A stretch of DNA of 64,000 nucleotides from Alteromonas sp. C1M14 (GCF_018860965.1 NZ_JAHKQF010000009.1:62001-126000); one strand, 5' to 3'. Counted from the stretch's first letter, positions 52,496 to 62,570 are shown. Notes: generated by a model not told the origin, from the letters alone. Made by a program: numbers and translations.

Positions 52496-53365
52496 ATGAA
52501 TTTGGACGGCATTGTGGAATTTGTCACTGTGACGGATCAACGCAGCTTTACCCTCGCCGGTAAGGTATTAGGTATTTCCACGGCAAAAGTAAGCCGCAAG
52601 GTCACCGCACTCGAGCGCCGGTTAGAGACAAAACTGCTAAATCGCACCACTCGGGTTGTGACACCCACAGACATGGGCCAACAGTTTTATCACCAATGCC
52701 GTCATATGCTAGACCAATTAGGTGATGCCGAACGACAGATCAGTGCACAGCAACATACACCTTCGGGAAAATTAACACTCACGGCCCCTGTCACCTTTGG
52801 TGAGCGAATAGTCGCGCCTATCATCAATACCTTTTTAATCGAAAACCCCCGTATTGAAGTGTCACTAAATTTAACCAATCAAGTATTAGATTTAGTGCAG
52901 GACAACTATGACCTTGCCATCCGCCTGGGCGACTTAGAAAACTCTTCACTACGGGCTCGTCGACTGGGTGCACGGACCTTATACACCTGTGCATCTGCAG
53001 CCTATTTTGAACAGTACGGCAAACCCACTACCATCAGTGAACTTAAGCAACATCAATGTATCGCCGGCACGTCCTCTCATTGGCAGTTTACACTTCATGG
53101 CAAGCAAACCCCATTGCGGGTTCATCCTCGATTACGCTGTAACAGCGGCATCGCCATCCGTGATGCGGCCCGCAAAGGATTAGGCATTGTCCAATTACCG
53201 GATTATTACGTCAGTGAGGACATCAAAAAGGGGGTATTAGATGTAGTCTTAGAAAGCTATCAAATAGAAGATGACGGGATATGGGCGGTTTACCCACAGA
53301 CTCGGCATATTTCTACAAAAGTCCGGCTGTTGCTGGATTATCTCGTCAAAAAGCTGTATTTATAA
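52496..53365 (+). CDS. LysR-family regulator divergent from frmA
   Basis: This 289-residue regulator has an HTH ('FVTVTDQRSFTLAGKVLGIS', 'TAKVSRKVTALERRLETKLL') and an effector domain ('GKLTLTAPVTFGERIVAP', 'DLAIRLGDLENSSLRARRLG'). The CrgA/AaeR-like layout and divergent location make it the probable controller of frmA, sensing formaldehyde, glutathione adducts or nitrosative stress; this is inferred from position. Such frmA-LysR pairs are common in gammaproteobacteria. AGGT lies 7 bases before the start. Confidence 0.92.
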   Translation: MNLDGIVEFVTVTDQRSFTLAGKVLGISTAKVSRKVTALERRLETKLLNRTTRVVTPTDMGQQFYHQCRHMLDQLGDAERQISAQQHTPSGKLTLTAPVTFGERIVAPIINTFLIENPRIEVSLNLTNQVLDLVQDNYDLAIRLGDLENSSLRARRLGARTLYTCASAAYFEQYGKPTTISELKQHQCIAGTSSHWQFTLHGKQTPLRVHPRLRCNSGIAIRDAARKGLGIVQLPDYYVSEDIKKGVLDVVLESYQIEDDGIWAVYPQTRHISTKVRLLLDYLVKKLYL

Positions 53366-53501
53366 CAACTATTGATAAGGCTGGTTTGCGCCATTTTTCT
53401 AACTTCCCAGCCCATTAGTTTAATGGCCACATACCCATAGGTAATAACCTCAACGCCATCAATAACGGATTTCGAACTGCTATGAATATAAGGGATGTAA
53501 G

Positions 53502-54059
53502 ATGAAAAAGTTGCTGTTAATTGCCTCACTGTTATTTTCTTTTAATGCCGCCGCGCTTGATGAGTACGGTACCTTGGATGAAGGTATACGCACGTTAATC
53601 ACCAGTGTGGTGAGCGAATTAAAACTGTCAAACGACAATGACACAAAAATGAAAATTTACAATGCCATTAGTTTCGTTTTTACCGATGATAATGAGTGGA
53701 GCAGTTACTGGATTGGCTATGGCGACACCGGCAACTCACGGATTAAAAGCGACGAAATTACCTATATAGAGCAGTTTATTAATACCTCTGATAAGGGCAT
53801 GTTCTTTCTGACATTTGTGTACGACAAAAAAGTCGATCAGTTGCTACTTAGCAGTAAACAGATACGCCATGGTACAGATAAAGAAGTACTCGGTGTTTTT
53901 TCTGAAACCAAAAACAACACCTCCGATTATGAATTGATTCACGAAAGAGATAACTTCGCCATGACGCAAAAATCGGGCTATGTGGATTTTGCCGGCTTCT
54001 CTGTAATGGACGGTACGGGGTCAATCGTTTATTTTGACCAAATAGTTATCGATCTATAA
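53502..54059 (+). CDS. Exported protein of unknown function
   Basis: This 185-residue protein has a clear signal peptide (residues 1-18, 'LLIASLLFSFNAAA') and no family that I recognise. The mature chain alternates beta-strand-like stretches ('KGMFFLTFVYDKKVDQLLLS') with acidic loops, has no Cys and ends 'GSIVYFDQIVIDL', which suggests a small beta-rich soluble domain. It is acidic overall. GGGATG precedes the ATG at about 9 bases. It stands between the LysR gene and the bidirectional terminator at 54074, as a single gene. Confidence 0.75.
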   Translation: MKKLLLIASLLFSFNAAALDEYGTLDEGIRTLITSVVSELKLSNDNDTKMKIYNAISFVFTDDNEWSSYWIGYGDTGNSRIKSDEITYIEQFINTSDKGMFFLTFVYDKKVDQLLLSSKQIRHGTDKEVLGVFSETKNNTSDYELIHERDNFAMTQKSGYVDFAGFSVMDGTGSIVYFDQIVIDL

Positions 54060-54073
54060 CCGGCTTTTTGAGG

Positions 54074-54107
54074 TAAAAAAAAACCAGCGATAAACGCTGG
54101 TTTTTTT
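54074..54107. terminator. Bidirectional terminator
   Basis: A-run (54075-54083), CCAGCG (54084-54089), loop ATAAA, CGCTGG (54095-54100) and T-run (54101-54107). It separates the exported-protein gene from the convergent TonB receptor. Confidence 0.92.
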
Positions 54108-54131
54108 ATCTGTAGAATGTAAATACGTCTT

Positions 54132-57100
54132 TTAGAAAGTGTATTTAACACCAACCTTTATGCGCCAAGCTGAAGCTTCTTCATCAAAGCTGTCATAATT
54201 ACTGGTGTTTGTGCCGCCGTAGGCTTCATACAATACATATTGACCTTCATCGTTAACATCAAAGTCATACAATATTGCCTGAGGATAGGTCATCTCGTAC
54301 ACATTGCCCCAATCGCTGTTTAGCAGGTTAGCGAAGTTGTCAATGTTCAGGTAAACCTTACCTTTATGACCTTCAACAAAACCTGGGATTTCCTGAGATA
54401 TGGACAAGTCCACCGTGGTGATCCAAGGTTGTGTTTGGGTATATTTACCCGCATAACCACCGGCAGACGCTGCAATACCCGCTTCTTCAGCAATGGCCAT
54501 GATTTCGTCATAGCTTAAGCCTGCATCGAAATCAAAGGCCGCATCACTGCTGCTAGATGGCAAGTAAGGCAAGTAAACATCTGCATCATCGAATTCAGCT
54601 TGATCGCCGAAATCATCATCCTGATAAGCGCCCAGCACCCATGAGAAAGGACGACCAGAGCGACGCTCGAAGTACAAATCAAAGGTGGTGTTATAGCCTG
54701 CAAAGAACTGATGGGTATAACCAAGGTTCATGACTAAACGGTGTTCAATCTCGTAGTATGCGGTACCGACCAACGGATCATTACGGTTAACCGTAACTTC
54801 GTACTGATAGTTTGATTCCGCCGTTGAACTGGTGCCTGGATTCGCTTCTGTAATATCCTGATGGGTATAGGATGCATTGAAACGGAATCCATTGTCCCAC
54901 TGCTTGCTTAGCGCAGAAGTAAACAAGATACTACGGCCACCGTCATCAGAGTTAGTTAACTGAATATCATAGTTACCATCGTATTCAGTACCGTCATAAA
55001 CGTTATCCCAGATGGTACGTCCTTCAACAGTAGTGTTGCCATTGTCTACACGAGATAAGTCTACCCAATATGCGGCATCCTTACGGTCAACGTAGGTGAG
55101 TTCGTTTGTCCAAGCAAAGTTCTCACCCAACCCAGGTACGTCAAACACATAGTCAACACCAATCTGATAACGCCAATCAGAAGGCAATTCAAAATCCGGA
55201 TCGATAGAGTTGGTGCTACCCGCGCCTTGCATTAGCGCCGCTTGAGCCGACTCGGGAATAGAGGTGAAGTCCACCGCACTGGCATCAAGGGAAGAGAATG
55301 CCACCGAGTCATTTGTTACACCATCAGTGGTGTAAGCATTAGAGATCCACACCAATGGCATACCGCCATAGAAGCGACCAATACCACCGCGTACGGTAAC
55401 ATCATCAGACACTGCCCAGTCGAAACTGACACGAGGTAACAGGATATCGAAACCATCTAAGTTTTCAGTGTTTGAGAAACCGTAGGTGTCTAGGAAATTA
55501 CTATTTTCCGCAGGTGAATCATCCACCAACAGATATTCATAACGTAATCCACCGGTAACCGTGAAGTTATCGAACAGTTCGTAAGTGGCATCACCATAAA
55601 ACGCAAAAGAAGTACTAGAAACATCGTACGCTAAATCTTGTACATCGTTAGTGTAGGCGTTTGAATATTCGAAGTAAGAGATGTTTTTGTCTTCAAAGTC
55701 ATCCAAATCATCGAAGTACCAGGTACCTAAAGAATCACGTCCATACAGGTTATAGTTCCATGTATTTTCGATTTCTGTACCGAATTTATATTCAACATCA
55801 CCGGCCAAATACGTGGCGTGAACCGCAAAATTCCATACTTCATTTTTCAGTACGTTGGCGTGACGGTTCTCGTCAGTACCTGCCACAATCGAGTAGCCGC
55901 TATCGGTACCTGCACCAGTATCGATATTGATTTCACCCCAATCTGATGCGGTTACTGACTCCTGAGAAAACTCTTTATAAGACAAACTGACTTCTGTTTG
56001 GAAGTCAGCAGTCCAGTCGGAGTAAACGTGGGCGGTGTAGTAAGTATTATCTTGGGCTTTTGTCCAGGTATTCGACGTTAAATAAATCACATCTGCGTTA
56101 TCGTTAAATACTTGGGCAGACGTATTTTCTTGGTGACTATAGGTAAAGTCTGCACGGTGATCATTATTGATGTTCCAATCCAATTTGATCAGAATTTTTT
56201 CATCTTCATCCGGTGCAGAACCGGTGGCAATTGAATCTTCTAATCCATAGGTGTTGGCCAGAATGCTGATTGCATCGTTGGCAGCAGTCACCAATTCTTC
56301 GTCATAGATATCTTCGTTATATGTGGTGCCGGCTTCTTCTTCCCACTTCTCGTAAGAACCAAAGAAGAACAACTTATCTTTGATAAGCGGACCACCAACA
56401 GTAAACCCATAGGTGGTTTCGTTGTTGTCCAAATCATAAGTTGTATTATTCAGCTTTTTGTCTTTTGCGGTGCCAACGAATGGGGTTTCTTCGTAGAACA
56501 TGCTACCGTGAAACTCGTTGGTACCAGACTTGGTTACCACATTCACATTACCCCCGCCGAACTTACCCGCACGGGCGGTAAAAGGCGTAAACTCCACAGA
56601 GATTTGGCTAATTGCGTCTAATGAAACCGGTGAGCGGGAAGTAGGATAACCATTATCTTGCAAACCGAAAGTATCGTTAACACCAACACCATCTACGGTA
56701 AACGTATTATATTTAGGGTTGCTACCTGCAATACTCAGTTCTTCACCATCGGCACTAACCACCGCCAACGGGTTGTTTCTCACCAACTCTTTTACGTCAC
56801 GGTTAAAGGTTGGCGCATTTTGAATTTTCGATTCATCAAAAACAGAATTTGAACCATTATTAGAGAAGAAATCACGGGTACCTGTTACGGTAATGCGTTC
56901 CACATCAGATAAAGATTCTAATTTCGCATCAAGTTCAAAGGTATTATTGAGATCTAAAAATACGTCTTCAATAATACGGCTTTGGAACTTATTAGACTCT
57001 ACGACTATCATATAAGGACCACCAACACGTAAACCACGTGCTGAGAAAAGGCCATCTTCGTTGACCTCAACCTCTTTAACCGTACCGGAAGGCTGGTGAA

Positions 57101-57260
57101 TGATGGTAATCTTACTGCCTGCTGCAGGATTTCCCATAGGCCCTACAATGGACCCTCGCATAGCGGATGATTGCCCCGTCGCAGCTACTGCACTGGTCGC
57201 GAGACCAATAGAGAGCGCCACAGCCATCGCAATGCGGCTGATCTGCCTGTTCGTTTTCAT
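54132..57260 (-). CDS. Oar-like TonB-dependent receptor with carboxypeptidase-regulatory domain
   Basis: This 1042-residue outer-membrane protein has a signal peptide (ending SAVA, residue 26) and an N-terminal carboxypeptidase-regulatory-like domain (about 31-115: 'MRGSIVGPMGNPAAGSKITI', 'GLFSARGLRVGGPYMIVVES'). A plug follows ('ERITVTGTRDFFSN', 'KELVRNNPLAVVSADGEEL', 'FTARAGKFGGGNVNVVTKSG') and then a long barrel ending 'SAWRIKVGVKYTF'. This is the Oar group, frequent in marine Alteromonadales and often linked to protein or peptide uptake. The substrate is not readable. GGGAGAG precedes the ATG. A HELIH-type lipoprotein gene is divergent from it across a 574-base gap, which suggests a linked peptide-scavenging function. 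Confidence 0.92.
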   Translation of the reverse strand: MKTNRQISRIAMAVALSIGLATSAVAATGQSSAMRGSIVGPMGNPAAGSKITIIHQPSGTVKEVEVNEDGLFSARGLRVGGPYMIVVESNKFQSRIIEDVFLDLNNTFELDAKLESLSDVERITVTGTRDFFSNNGSNSVFDESKIQNAPTFNRDVKELVRNNPLAVVSADGEELSIAGSNPKYNTFTVDGVGVNDTFGLQDNGYPTSRSPVSLDAISQISVEFTPFTARAGKFGGGNVNVVTKSGTNEFHGSMFYEETPFVGTAKDKKLNNTTYDLDNNETTYGFTVGGPLIKDKLFFFGSYEKWEEEAGTTYNEDIYDEELVTAANDAISILANTYGLEDSIATGSAPDEDEKILIKLDWNINNDHRADFTYSHQENTSAQVFNDNADVIYLTSNTWTKAQDNTYYTAHVYSDWTADFQTEVSLSYKEFSQESVTASDWGEINIDTGAGTDSGYSIVAGTDENRHANVLKNEVWNFAVHATYLAGDVEYKFGTEIENTWNYNLYGRDSLGTWYFDDLDDFEDKNISYFEYSNAYTNDVQDLAYDVSSTSFAFYGDATYELFDNFTVTGGLRYEYLLVDDSPAENSNFLDTYGFSNTENLDGFDILLPRVSFDWAVSDDVTVRGGIGRFYGGMPLVWISNAYTTDGVTNDSVAFSSLDASAVDFTSIPESAQAALMQGAGSTNSIDPDFELPSDWRYQIGVDYVFDVPGLGENFAWTNELTYVDRKDAAYWVDLSRVDNGNTTVEGRTIWDNVYDGTEYDGNYDIQLTNSDDGGRSILFTSALSKQWDNGFRFNASYTHQDITEANPGTSSTAESNYQYEVTVNRNDPLVGTAYYEIEHRLVMNLGYTHQFFAGYNTTFDLYFERRSGRPFSWVLGAYQDDDFGDQAEFDDADVYLPYLPSSSSDAAFDFDAGLSYDEIMAIAEEAGIAASAGGYAGKYTQTQPWITTVDLSISQEIPGFVEGHKGKVYLNIDNFANLLNSDWGNVYEMTYPQAILYDFDVNDEGQYVLYEAYGGTNTSNYDSFDEEASAWRIKVGVKYTF

Positions 57261-57834
57261 GTTTCTCTCCCTTAAGAGTATTTGCCATTAGACACACCCA
57301 AAACAATCTCTAAATGTTTACGCTTTTATGGTGTGGCGTGGTGTTTTTATGCGTCGAGATTGTTCTCTTTTTATATTGCATTTTTATGACGCGAACGGGT
57401 ATACACCCTTACATAACTTTATGTATTCTTTACACATCCTTTGCAATAGTTGACTAAATGGACGAATTACAAGCCAAAATACTCTTGTGACTCTATTCCC
57501 TGATGGATGGTTGAACAGATTTGTCCGCTTAGTGACCGCAAGCATAATAATTGACGATTTTTCTTAGGTTTCATCCTTTACTGATTTTTTACATGAAATA
57601 AGTCACTAAAAGCCCTTAACCCATTTCCTTATTTTCATTTCTCTGCTATTTTCCGAATAAAAACTAACGTGTTGTTATATATAAAGAAATAAGCCAAAAG
57701 GCGATAACTCTATTAGTAATTTTCTTATGTGACCTACTCGCAATTCACCTCCCCCTTTCGATTTTCCTAGGGATGGTTTCGACGGTCAGCACAGAACATA
57801 TGAAAAATAAACACAACTTGGAGTAAAGCAAAAA
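57261..57834. promoter_or_regulatory. Non-coding divergent region between the Oar-like receptor and the HELIH lipoprotein
   Basis: No gene is supported in this AT-rich stretch. The perfect 9-base inverted pair AACAATCTC (57302-57310) and GAGATTGTT (57356-57364), 45 bases apart, lies 42-104 bases before the receptor start and may be an operator or mRNA hairpin. GTTATATATAAAG near 57673 resembles a promoter core for the plus strand. Confidence 0.4.
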
Positions 57835-59028
57835 GTGAAAAGATCAATGATATTGGCAGGAATTGCCGTCACCCTAATGGGTTGCGGTGGAGGTTCAGAA
57901 GAAGCCAGCAGCGTAGAGTCCGTAGCAGGCAGCTTTAAATTCAGCGCCGACACCGGCGTGTATTATTCACCGGATTACAATGGTGTTTATGATGCCGAAT
58001 ATTTAGGCGAGGAAGCCTTGCCATGTGAAGAAAACCGCACCCAATATTATGAAACGGAAAACGTTTATGTTTTTGGCAATCCAGACTTACCTGACTCGGA
58101 TTTTGAAACGGCCGCGAACTGGGTGGAAAGTTACTTTCAAGATGCACTTGATGTGATGGGTATTACCAAGGAAGAATTCTACGCAGAACGCACCCATGCC
58201 CGCTTTTTTGCACGAAACCATTTCCTTGAAGATCTAGTAGATCTGAAGGATGATCCTTCATCATCATTTGGAGAATTCACACTCCCCACGGACATACTCG
58301 AAACCCGTGACACGGAGGATTTTAACTTTAACCTGTATGAATGGGCGGTTACCCTTGCCACCTACACCGACGCGCAAACGGTCATGGATACCGTGATCGA
58401 AGAAGCGAACGACTTCGACGAATATTCCTCCTTAAATATAGACGATAAAATTTATGTCTGTTTGCACGAAGGCGTAAACGATAATTATTGGGGGGAAGGA
58501 ACCTATGCGGGGATCGTCATTGCGGCACCATCGGTTAACCCCCCTTCCGACGCCAGCGAACTTATCACCCACGAATTAATTCATACCATACAACTTGTTT
58601 TCACCATGGATGCCACCCTAGTCCAACCCCTTCCTAGATGGTGGTTAGAAGGTCAGGCTACGTATTTAAGCGGTATGGGCACAGTGGCGAAAAACAAGCA
58701 CGATGAGTATGACCCTACCCTTGTGATCTACAGCTTTGATGAAACATACGTTGATGATGCCTACGGCCACTACGCCCTAGCTTATCAATATTTAGAAGAA
58801 GCAAACGGAAGAGAAACCTTGGTGAACTTCATGTCTGAATTAAAAGCGCTGGTGACCAATATATATTCAGATGAGAATCCTGAGGATATTGAGGAATATT
58901 TGGCCACTGAAGATTATCAGTTTACCAATTTATTTAACGCCACCATGGTAGACATGGACGGTAACCCTTTAACCGTAGAGCAATGGCGGAATAACTACCA
59001 TTCCTATATTGAAGATTGGTCAAATTAA
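57835..59028 (+). CDS. Putative zinc-metalloprotease lipoprotein with HELIH motif
   Basis: This 397-residue lipoprotein has lipobox LMGC (Cys17) followed by Gly-Gly-Gly. Around residues 242-246 there is 'LITHELIHTIQLVF' with the zinc-binding HExxH, and about 25 residues on 'RWWLEGQATYLSG' supplies a candidate third ligand (Glu), as in gluzincin (peptidase MA) enzymes. No named family was recognised. The chain is strongly acidic, as in extracellular marine proteins. The start is a GTG at 57835 (GGAG lies 13 bases before, long); the ATG at 57847 would remove the basic residues of the signal peptide. A hairpin terminator follows. It may feed peptides to the divergent Oar-like receptor. Confidence 0.8.
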   Translation: MKRSMILAGIAVTLMGCGGGSEEASSVESVAGSFKFSADTGVYYSPDYNGVYDAEYLGEEALPCEENRTQYYETENVYVFGNPDLPDSDFETAANWVESYFQDALDVMGITKEEFYAERTHARFFARNHFLEDLVDLKDDPSSSFGEFTLPTDILETRDTEDFNFNLYEWAVTLATYTDAQTVMDTVIEEANDFDEYSSLNIDDKIYVCLHEGVNDNYWGEGTYAGIVIAAPSVNPPSDASELITHELIHTIQLVFTMDATLVQPLPRWWLEGQATYLSGMGTVAKNKHDEYDPTLVIYSFDETYVDDAYGHYALAYQYLEEANGRETLVNFMSELKALVTNIYSDENPEDIEEYLATEDYQFTNLFNATMVDMDGNPLTVEQWRNNYHSYIEDWSN

Positions 59029-59034
59029 CACTGG

Positions 59035-59084
59035 CCCCCTCGCGGCGGAATGTTGTTTTCATCACGAGGGGGAAAATGTTTTTT
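59035..59084 (+). terminator. Terminator after the HELIH lipoprotein gene
   Basis: CCCCCTCG (59035-59042) pairs with CGAGGGGG (59065-59072) across a 22-base loop, followed by AAAATGTTTTTT. Confidence 0.65.
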
Positions 59085-59096
59085 AGATCCGCGACA

Positions 59097-60011
59097 TCAC
59101 CCTAAATACTGGTTAAAAAAGGCGATGGTACGCTGCCAAGCCAATTCGGCATCTTTGGGGCTATAGCGGCTTGTGGAGTCGTTATGAAAACCGTGCTGAG
59201 CTTTGGCATAAACATGGGCCGTATAAACCGCACCATTGTCTTTCAGTGTTTTTTCGTAATCCGGCCAGGTGGCATTTACCCGTTTATCATTTTCACCAAA
59301 ATGTAACAGTAATGGCCCTTTCACTTGCTCTCGAAGCTCACCTTTTGCTGGAGTACCATAAAAAGGAACAGCGGCATCAATTTTATCGGGCAAAGCCGCG
59401 GCCAAAAAGTTACTGATGTAACCGCCAAAACAAAAGCCTACCACGCCCAGCTTATCCGTGGTTTTATCATGGGCACTTAACCACTCAGCGGCGGCAACAA
59501 AATCTTGTTCAATTTTGGCTTTATCCAGACTACTTTGCATGGCACGACCGTCATCATCATTACCTGGATAACCACCGAGAGGGAATAAAGCATCAGGAGC
59601 AAAGGCAATAAACCCAGCCATGGCCAAACGTCTTGCCACATCTTTAATGTACGGGTTAAGCCCCCGGTTTTCATGTACCACGAGTACCGCTGGCGCAGTT
59701 TCGCTTGCGGTTAACCCCGTGGGCAAGACCAAATAGCCGCTTCCTGTTCCATGCCCTTTAGGCGACGGAAACTCCTCGTAGGTGGCTTTGATGGCCGGAT
59801 CATTAAACGACACCTGTTCGGCCTTGGCGTAATCGGGAATAAGGGCGCTGCCAATCACACCTACTGATAGTCCGGCTACAGACAATGACGCCAAACGGCT
59901 TAAAAAAGTACGACGATCAATGTCGCCATGGGCATATTCGTCGTACCAATCAAACGCCTCTTGGGGAATGGTTACTGGCGCGCTAGTTTCACTTACCGTC
60001 GATGATGTCAT
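59097..60011 (-). CDS. Dienelactone hydrolase-family protein with twin-arginine signal
   Basis: This 304-residue alpha/beta hydrolase has a Tat-like signal ('IDRRTFLSRLASLSVAGLSV', Arg33-Arg34) and a dienelactone hydrolase domain. The nucleophile Cys is in 'VVGFCFGGYISN', the acid in 'LLHFGENDKRVN' and the His in 'AKAQHGFHND'. 'VVHENRGLNPYIKDVARRLA' is the conserved oxyanion region. DLH proteins hydrolyse cyclic lactones and other esters; the periplasmic location of this one is inferred from the signal. It follows another secreted alpha/beta hydrolase by 44 bases on the same strand, so the two may be co-transcribed. Substrate unknown. Confidence 0.9.
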   Translation of the reverse strand: MTSSTVSETSAPVTIPQEAFDWYDEYAHGDIDRRTFLSRLASLSVAGLSVGVIGSALIPDYAKAEQVSFNDPAIKATYEEFPSPKGHGTGSGYLVLPTGLTASETAPAVLVVHENRGLNPYIKDVARRLAMAGFIAFAPDALFPLGGYPGNDDDGRAMQSSLDKAKIEQDFVAAAEWLSAHDKTTDKLGVVGFCFGGYISNFLAAALPDKIDAAVPFYGTPAKGELREQVKGPLLLHFGENDKRVNATWPDYEKTLKDNGAVYTAHVYAKAQHGFHNDSTSRYSPKDAELAWQRTIAFFNQYLG

Positions 60012-60055
60012 TATTAAAAACCTTCTTTGAAATACACTTGTTTATAGAAACCGTT

Positions 60056-61084
60056 TTATCTATTTACTTCAATACCAGAGTCTTTGCGGTTAAGCCAGTC
60101 TTTCAATATGGCTTCGGTGATGATGGGTCGGTCAGCATAGAAACCATGAGCGCCCCCTGGCACCACGGCTAACTCTGCCCCCGGCGTAAGCTTGATGTAA
60201 TCTTGCACCGTATCAATGCGGGCCGAGTCGTACTGCCCAATCATAAAAAGGGTACGGCGACCATCAATCTTAGATAACAAATGGGTGGCATCATAGTGCT
60301 TAAGCACACCGGTTGATGAAAATTCACTGGGCCCCCACATTTTGTTATAAATAATGGGGTTAAAGCCTTTTCCGCCCACGTTTTGATAATAAGCCACTGC
60401 CGCGTTTGATGGTGCCTCAGGCTGATAATATGATGAATATAATACGGTGTAGGCATGCTGACAGGTGTCTTCTGCCGGCGGGGAGTCAGACTCACATTGC
60501 TTCAGAGTTTGTCTTGTATCTTCAGGAGCAGCCTGAACCAGCAGATTGGCGTCCATGATCCAGTGCGGTGTGGAGATAAAGGTACCGCCCAACACCGTAG
60601 ACACCGTACGTTGTGGATATTTTGCGGCGTATTCCAGTGCCAACGCCGAGCCCCAACTATGACCAACGATATGCCAGCGCGCAATATTTAATGCACGGCG
60701 TATCTTCTCCAGTGATTCCACAAAACGCTCTACACGCCAATTTGCTTCATCGTTAGGGTGATCTGACTTACCGCTATCGAGTTGATCATACATTATGACC
60801 ATGCGCTCACTGGCTAATCCCAACATACCGGCAAAACCATTATGGGTTCCGCCAGGGCCACCGTGAATAAAAATCACCGGAATACCATCAAGGTGTGATA
60901 AACCATTGACCCGCACATACACTTTTCCGCCCTCGACTTCCACCATCAGTTCCCGTTCAGGCGGACCAAAAGGTGCCGTTATATCCTTGCTACTATCGGC
61001 CTCAGTGCCTGTTGCTGACAATGGCGATAAAATAAACAGCGCCGTAATTAAAAGAGCCAGTACTGGTAGCCGGGTAATGTTCAA
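60056..61084 (-). CDS. Exported alpha/beta hydrolase, proline iminopeptidase-like
   Basis: This 342-residue protein has a signal peptide (about 1-24) and an alpha/beta hydrolase fold: oxyanion 'FIHGGPGGTHNGF' (74-79) and nucleophile Ser143 in 'IVGHSWGSALALEYA', as in the S33 proline iminopeptidase family, with 'YDQLDSGKSD' in between. The late 'PGGAHGFYADRP' supplies the His. It would release N-terminal Pro or hydrolyse small amides and esters in the periplasm. It is the first gene of a likely two-gene unit with the DLH gene. Confidence 0.9.
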   Translation of the reverse strand: MNITRLPVLALLITALFILSPLSATGTEADSSKDITAPFGPPERELMVEVEGGKVYVRVNGLSHLDGIPVIFIHGGPGGTHNGFAGMLGLASERMVIMYDQLDSGKSDHPNDEANWRVERFVESLEKIRRALNIARWHIVGHSWGSALALEYAAKYPQRTVSTVLGGTFISTPHWIMDANLLVQAAPEDTRQTLKQCESDSPPAEDTCQHAYTVLYSSYYQPEAPSNAAVAYYQNVGGKGFNPIIYNKMWGPSEFSSTGVLKHYDATHLLSKIDGRRTLFMIGQYDSARIDTVQDYIKLTPGAELAVVPGGAHGFYADRPIITEAILKDWLNRKDSGIEVNR

Positions 61085-61154
61085 TAGTGTGGTTCTCGTT
61101 GAATTTTGAACAATCAGTATAAAGCCCTTTTATGTGCGCCACTAGCGGCAAGTA

Positions 61155-62450
61155 TTAACTTGTGATGCCTTTTTCGGTAAGACTACTTAATAACACTTTA
61201 GATTGCTGTTCACGCAATTGTTTGTACTGTTCCCAATCAAAAGATTGCAAAAATTCCACCGCTGCCTTGCAACCGTTCTCTACCAGCTTCTTTTTATCTT
61301 CAGGTGACATATCAAAATCTAACCAAGCAATACCGGTGGTATCAATTTCTTTAACCACCTGAGAATAATCAGCATAATGAGTGTGACGATACTCTCTGTC
61401 GCTGTTGCCTTTGGCAATATCCACCATATTGGTCAAATATTTTAACAACGAGCCATTATCAAACCGATCTACATCAAACCCTAACTTGGCGCCAAAGGTG
61501 GGCATTGACGGAATGATGCCAACGGGCGCATGGAATTCATCAAAGGGAAAATTAGACATCAATCCGCCATCGACAAAAGTTGCTTCTTTCCCGTACACCG
61601 CAGGATCCATCAAAGTGTGAGAAAACTCGGTTTGTAGCTGTCCCATAATGGTCTGATAAGAAGGAATATCCTTTAAAATGAACGGATCGAAGAAAATAGG
61701 CACAGACATGCTGGCGCGCGCAAAATCTGTCACCGGCACCGCAGCGTCTGCCCGATAAAATAAATTTTTGTGTTTAGGGAAGGTCACTTCAACACCGATA
61801 GACATACAACTCGCCTTCACCGCAAGATCGCTGAACTCCTGACCTTTAGTGAAAGCAAAACGGTCGGGATATACCAACTCAATGTCCTCAGGCAGCACCC
61901 ACTTTTGCTCCAATTGTGCCACGGTGACCGCGTTAAAGGGTTTGAGAATTTTGTTTTCCATCCATTGATAAAACGCATCCCCAGGATTAAGCCCGCGTTT
62001 TTTAAATAGCCTAACGACGGCGCTTGCAGCGCCAATGGTAAAACGGAACACCTTGTGGCCTAGGCCTGATTTATTAAAATTCTGAATTAAGGTTCTAATG
62101 TTGCTAGGACCATCAACAAAACTAAAAAAAGCCACCTCGTCGAGCATACGAGCGATAGCGGGTGTTTTTTGTTGATCTGGCGTTCCCGCGGCACTGATAC
62201 CAATAGCGTTAATGGCCCCCGCTGAAGCCCCTGCCACTTTACGAAATCGAATGTTGCATTGTTCAAGTACGTAGGTATAGCCCACCAGGCCTAGGCCCAA
62301 CATTCCTCCCCCTTCCATCACTAAATCGACGAAGTAAATTTTGTTACCATCCTGCTCAAAATACACATCTGAATACGCTTTGTTTTTAAGTTCGTCAGGA
62401 ATATTAAATGACGACAGTACTTGTCCAATATCGCTGGCTTGAGGATCCAT
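61155..62450 (-). CDS. Patatin-like phospholipase
   Basis: This 431-residue lipid acyl hydrolase has the oxyanion motif 'VMEGGGMLGLGLVGYTYVL' and nucleophile Ser76 in 'AGASAGAIN'. The catalytic Asp is in 'TFVDGGLMSNFPFDEF' near residue 314, forming the Ser-Asp dyad. No signal peptide is present, so it is cytosolic or secreted by a type III/VI-like route; patatins in bacteria serve as effectors or in lipid turnover. No secretion genes are adjacent. Upstream of the ATG there is AGGGAAGG at a distance of 4 to 5 bases. Confidence 0.9.
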   Translation of the reverse strand: MDPQASDIGQVLSSFNIPDELKNKAYSDVYFEQDGNKIYFVDLVMEGGGMLGLGLVGYTYVLEQCNIRFRKVAGASAGAINAIGISAAGTPDQQKTPAIARMLDEVAFFSFVDGPSNIRTLIQNFNKSGLGHKVFRFTIGAASAVVRLFKKRGLNPGDAFYQWMENKILKPFNAVTVAQLEQKWVLPEDIELVYPDRFAFTKGQEFSDLAVKASCMSIGVEVTFPKHKNLFYRADAAVPVTDFARASMSVPIFFDPFILKDIPSYQTIMGQLQTEFSHTLMDPAVYGKEATFVDGGLMSNFPFDEFHAPVGIIPSMPTFGAKLGFDVDRFDNGSLLKYLTNMVDIAKGNSDREYRHTHYADYSQVVKEIDTTGIAWLDFDMSPEDKKKLVENGCKAAVEFLQSFDWEQYKQLREQQSKVLLSSLTEKGITS

Positions 62451-62570
62451 GATAGCCTTCCCTGTTTACAATTTAACCAACATGCTAGCGCAGCAAGATA
62501 AATTTGCAACGGCTTTTGGGCAAATGAATAACGGGTAGACACAACAGCACTTTAGGTTTGTGAAGACATA

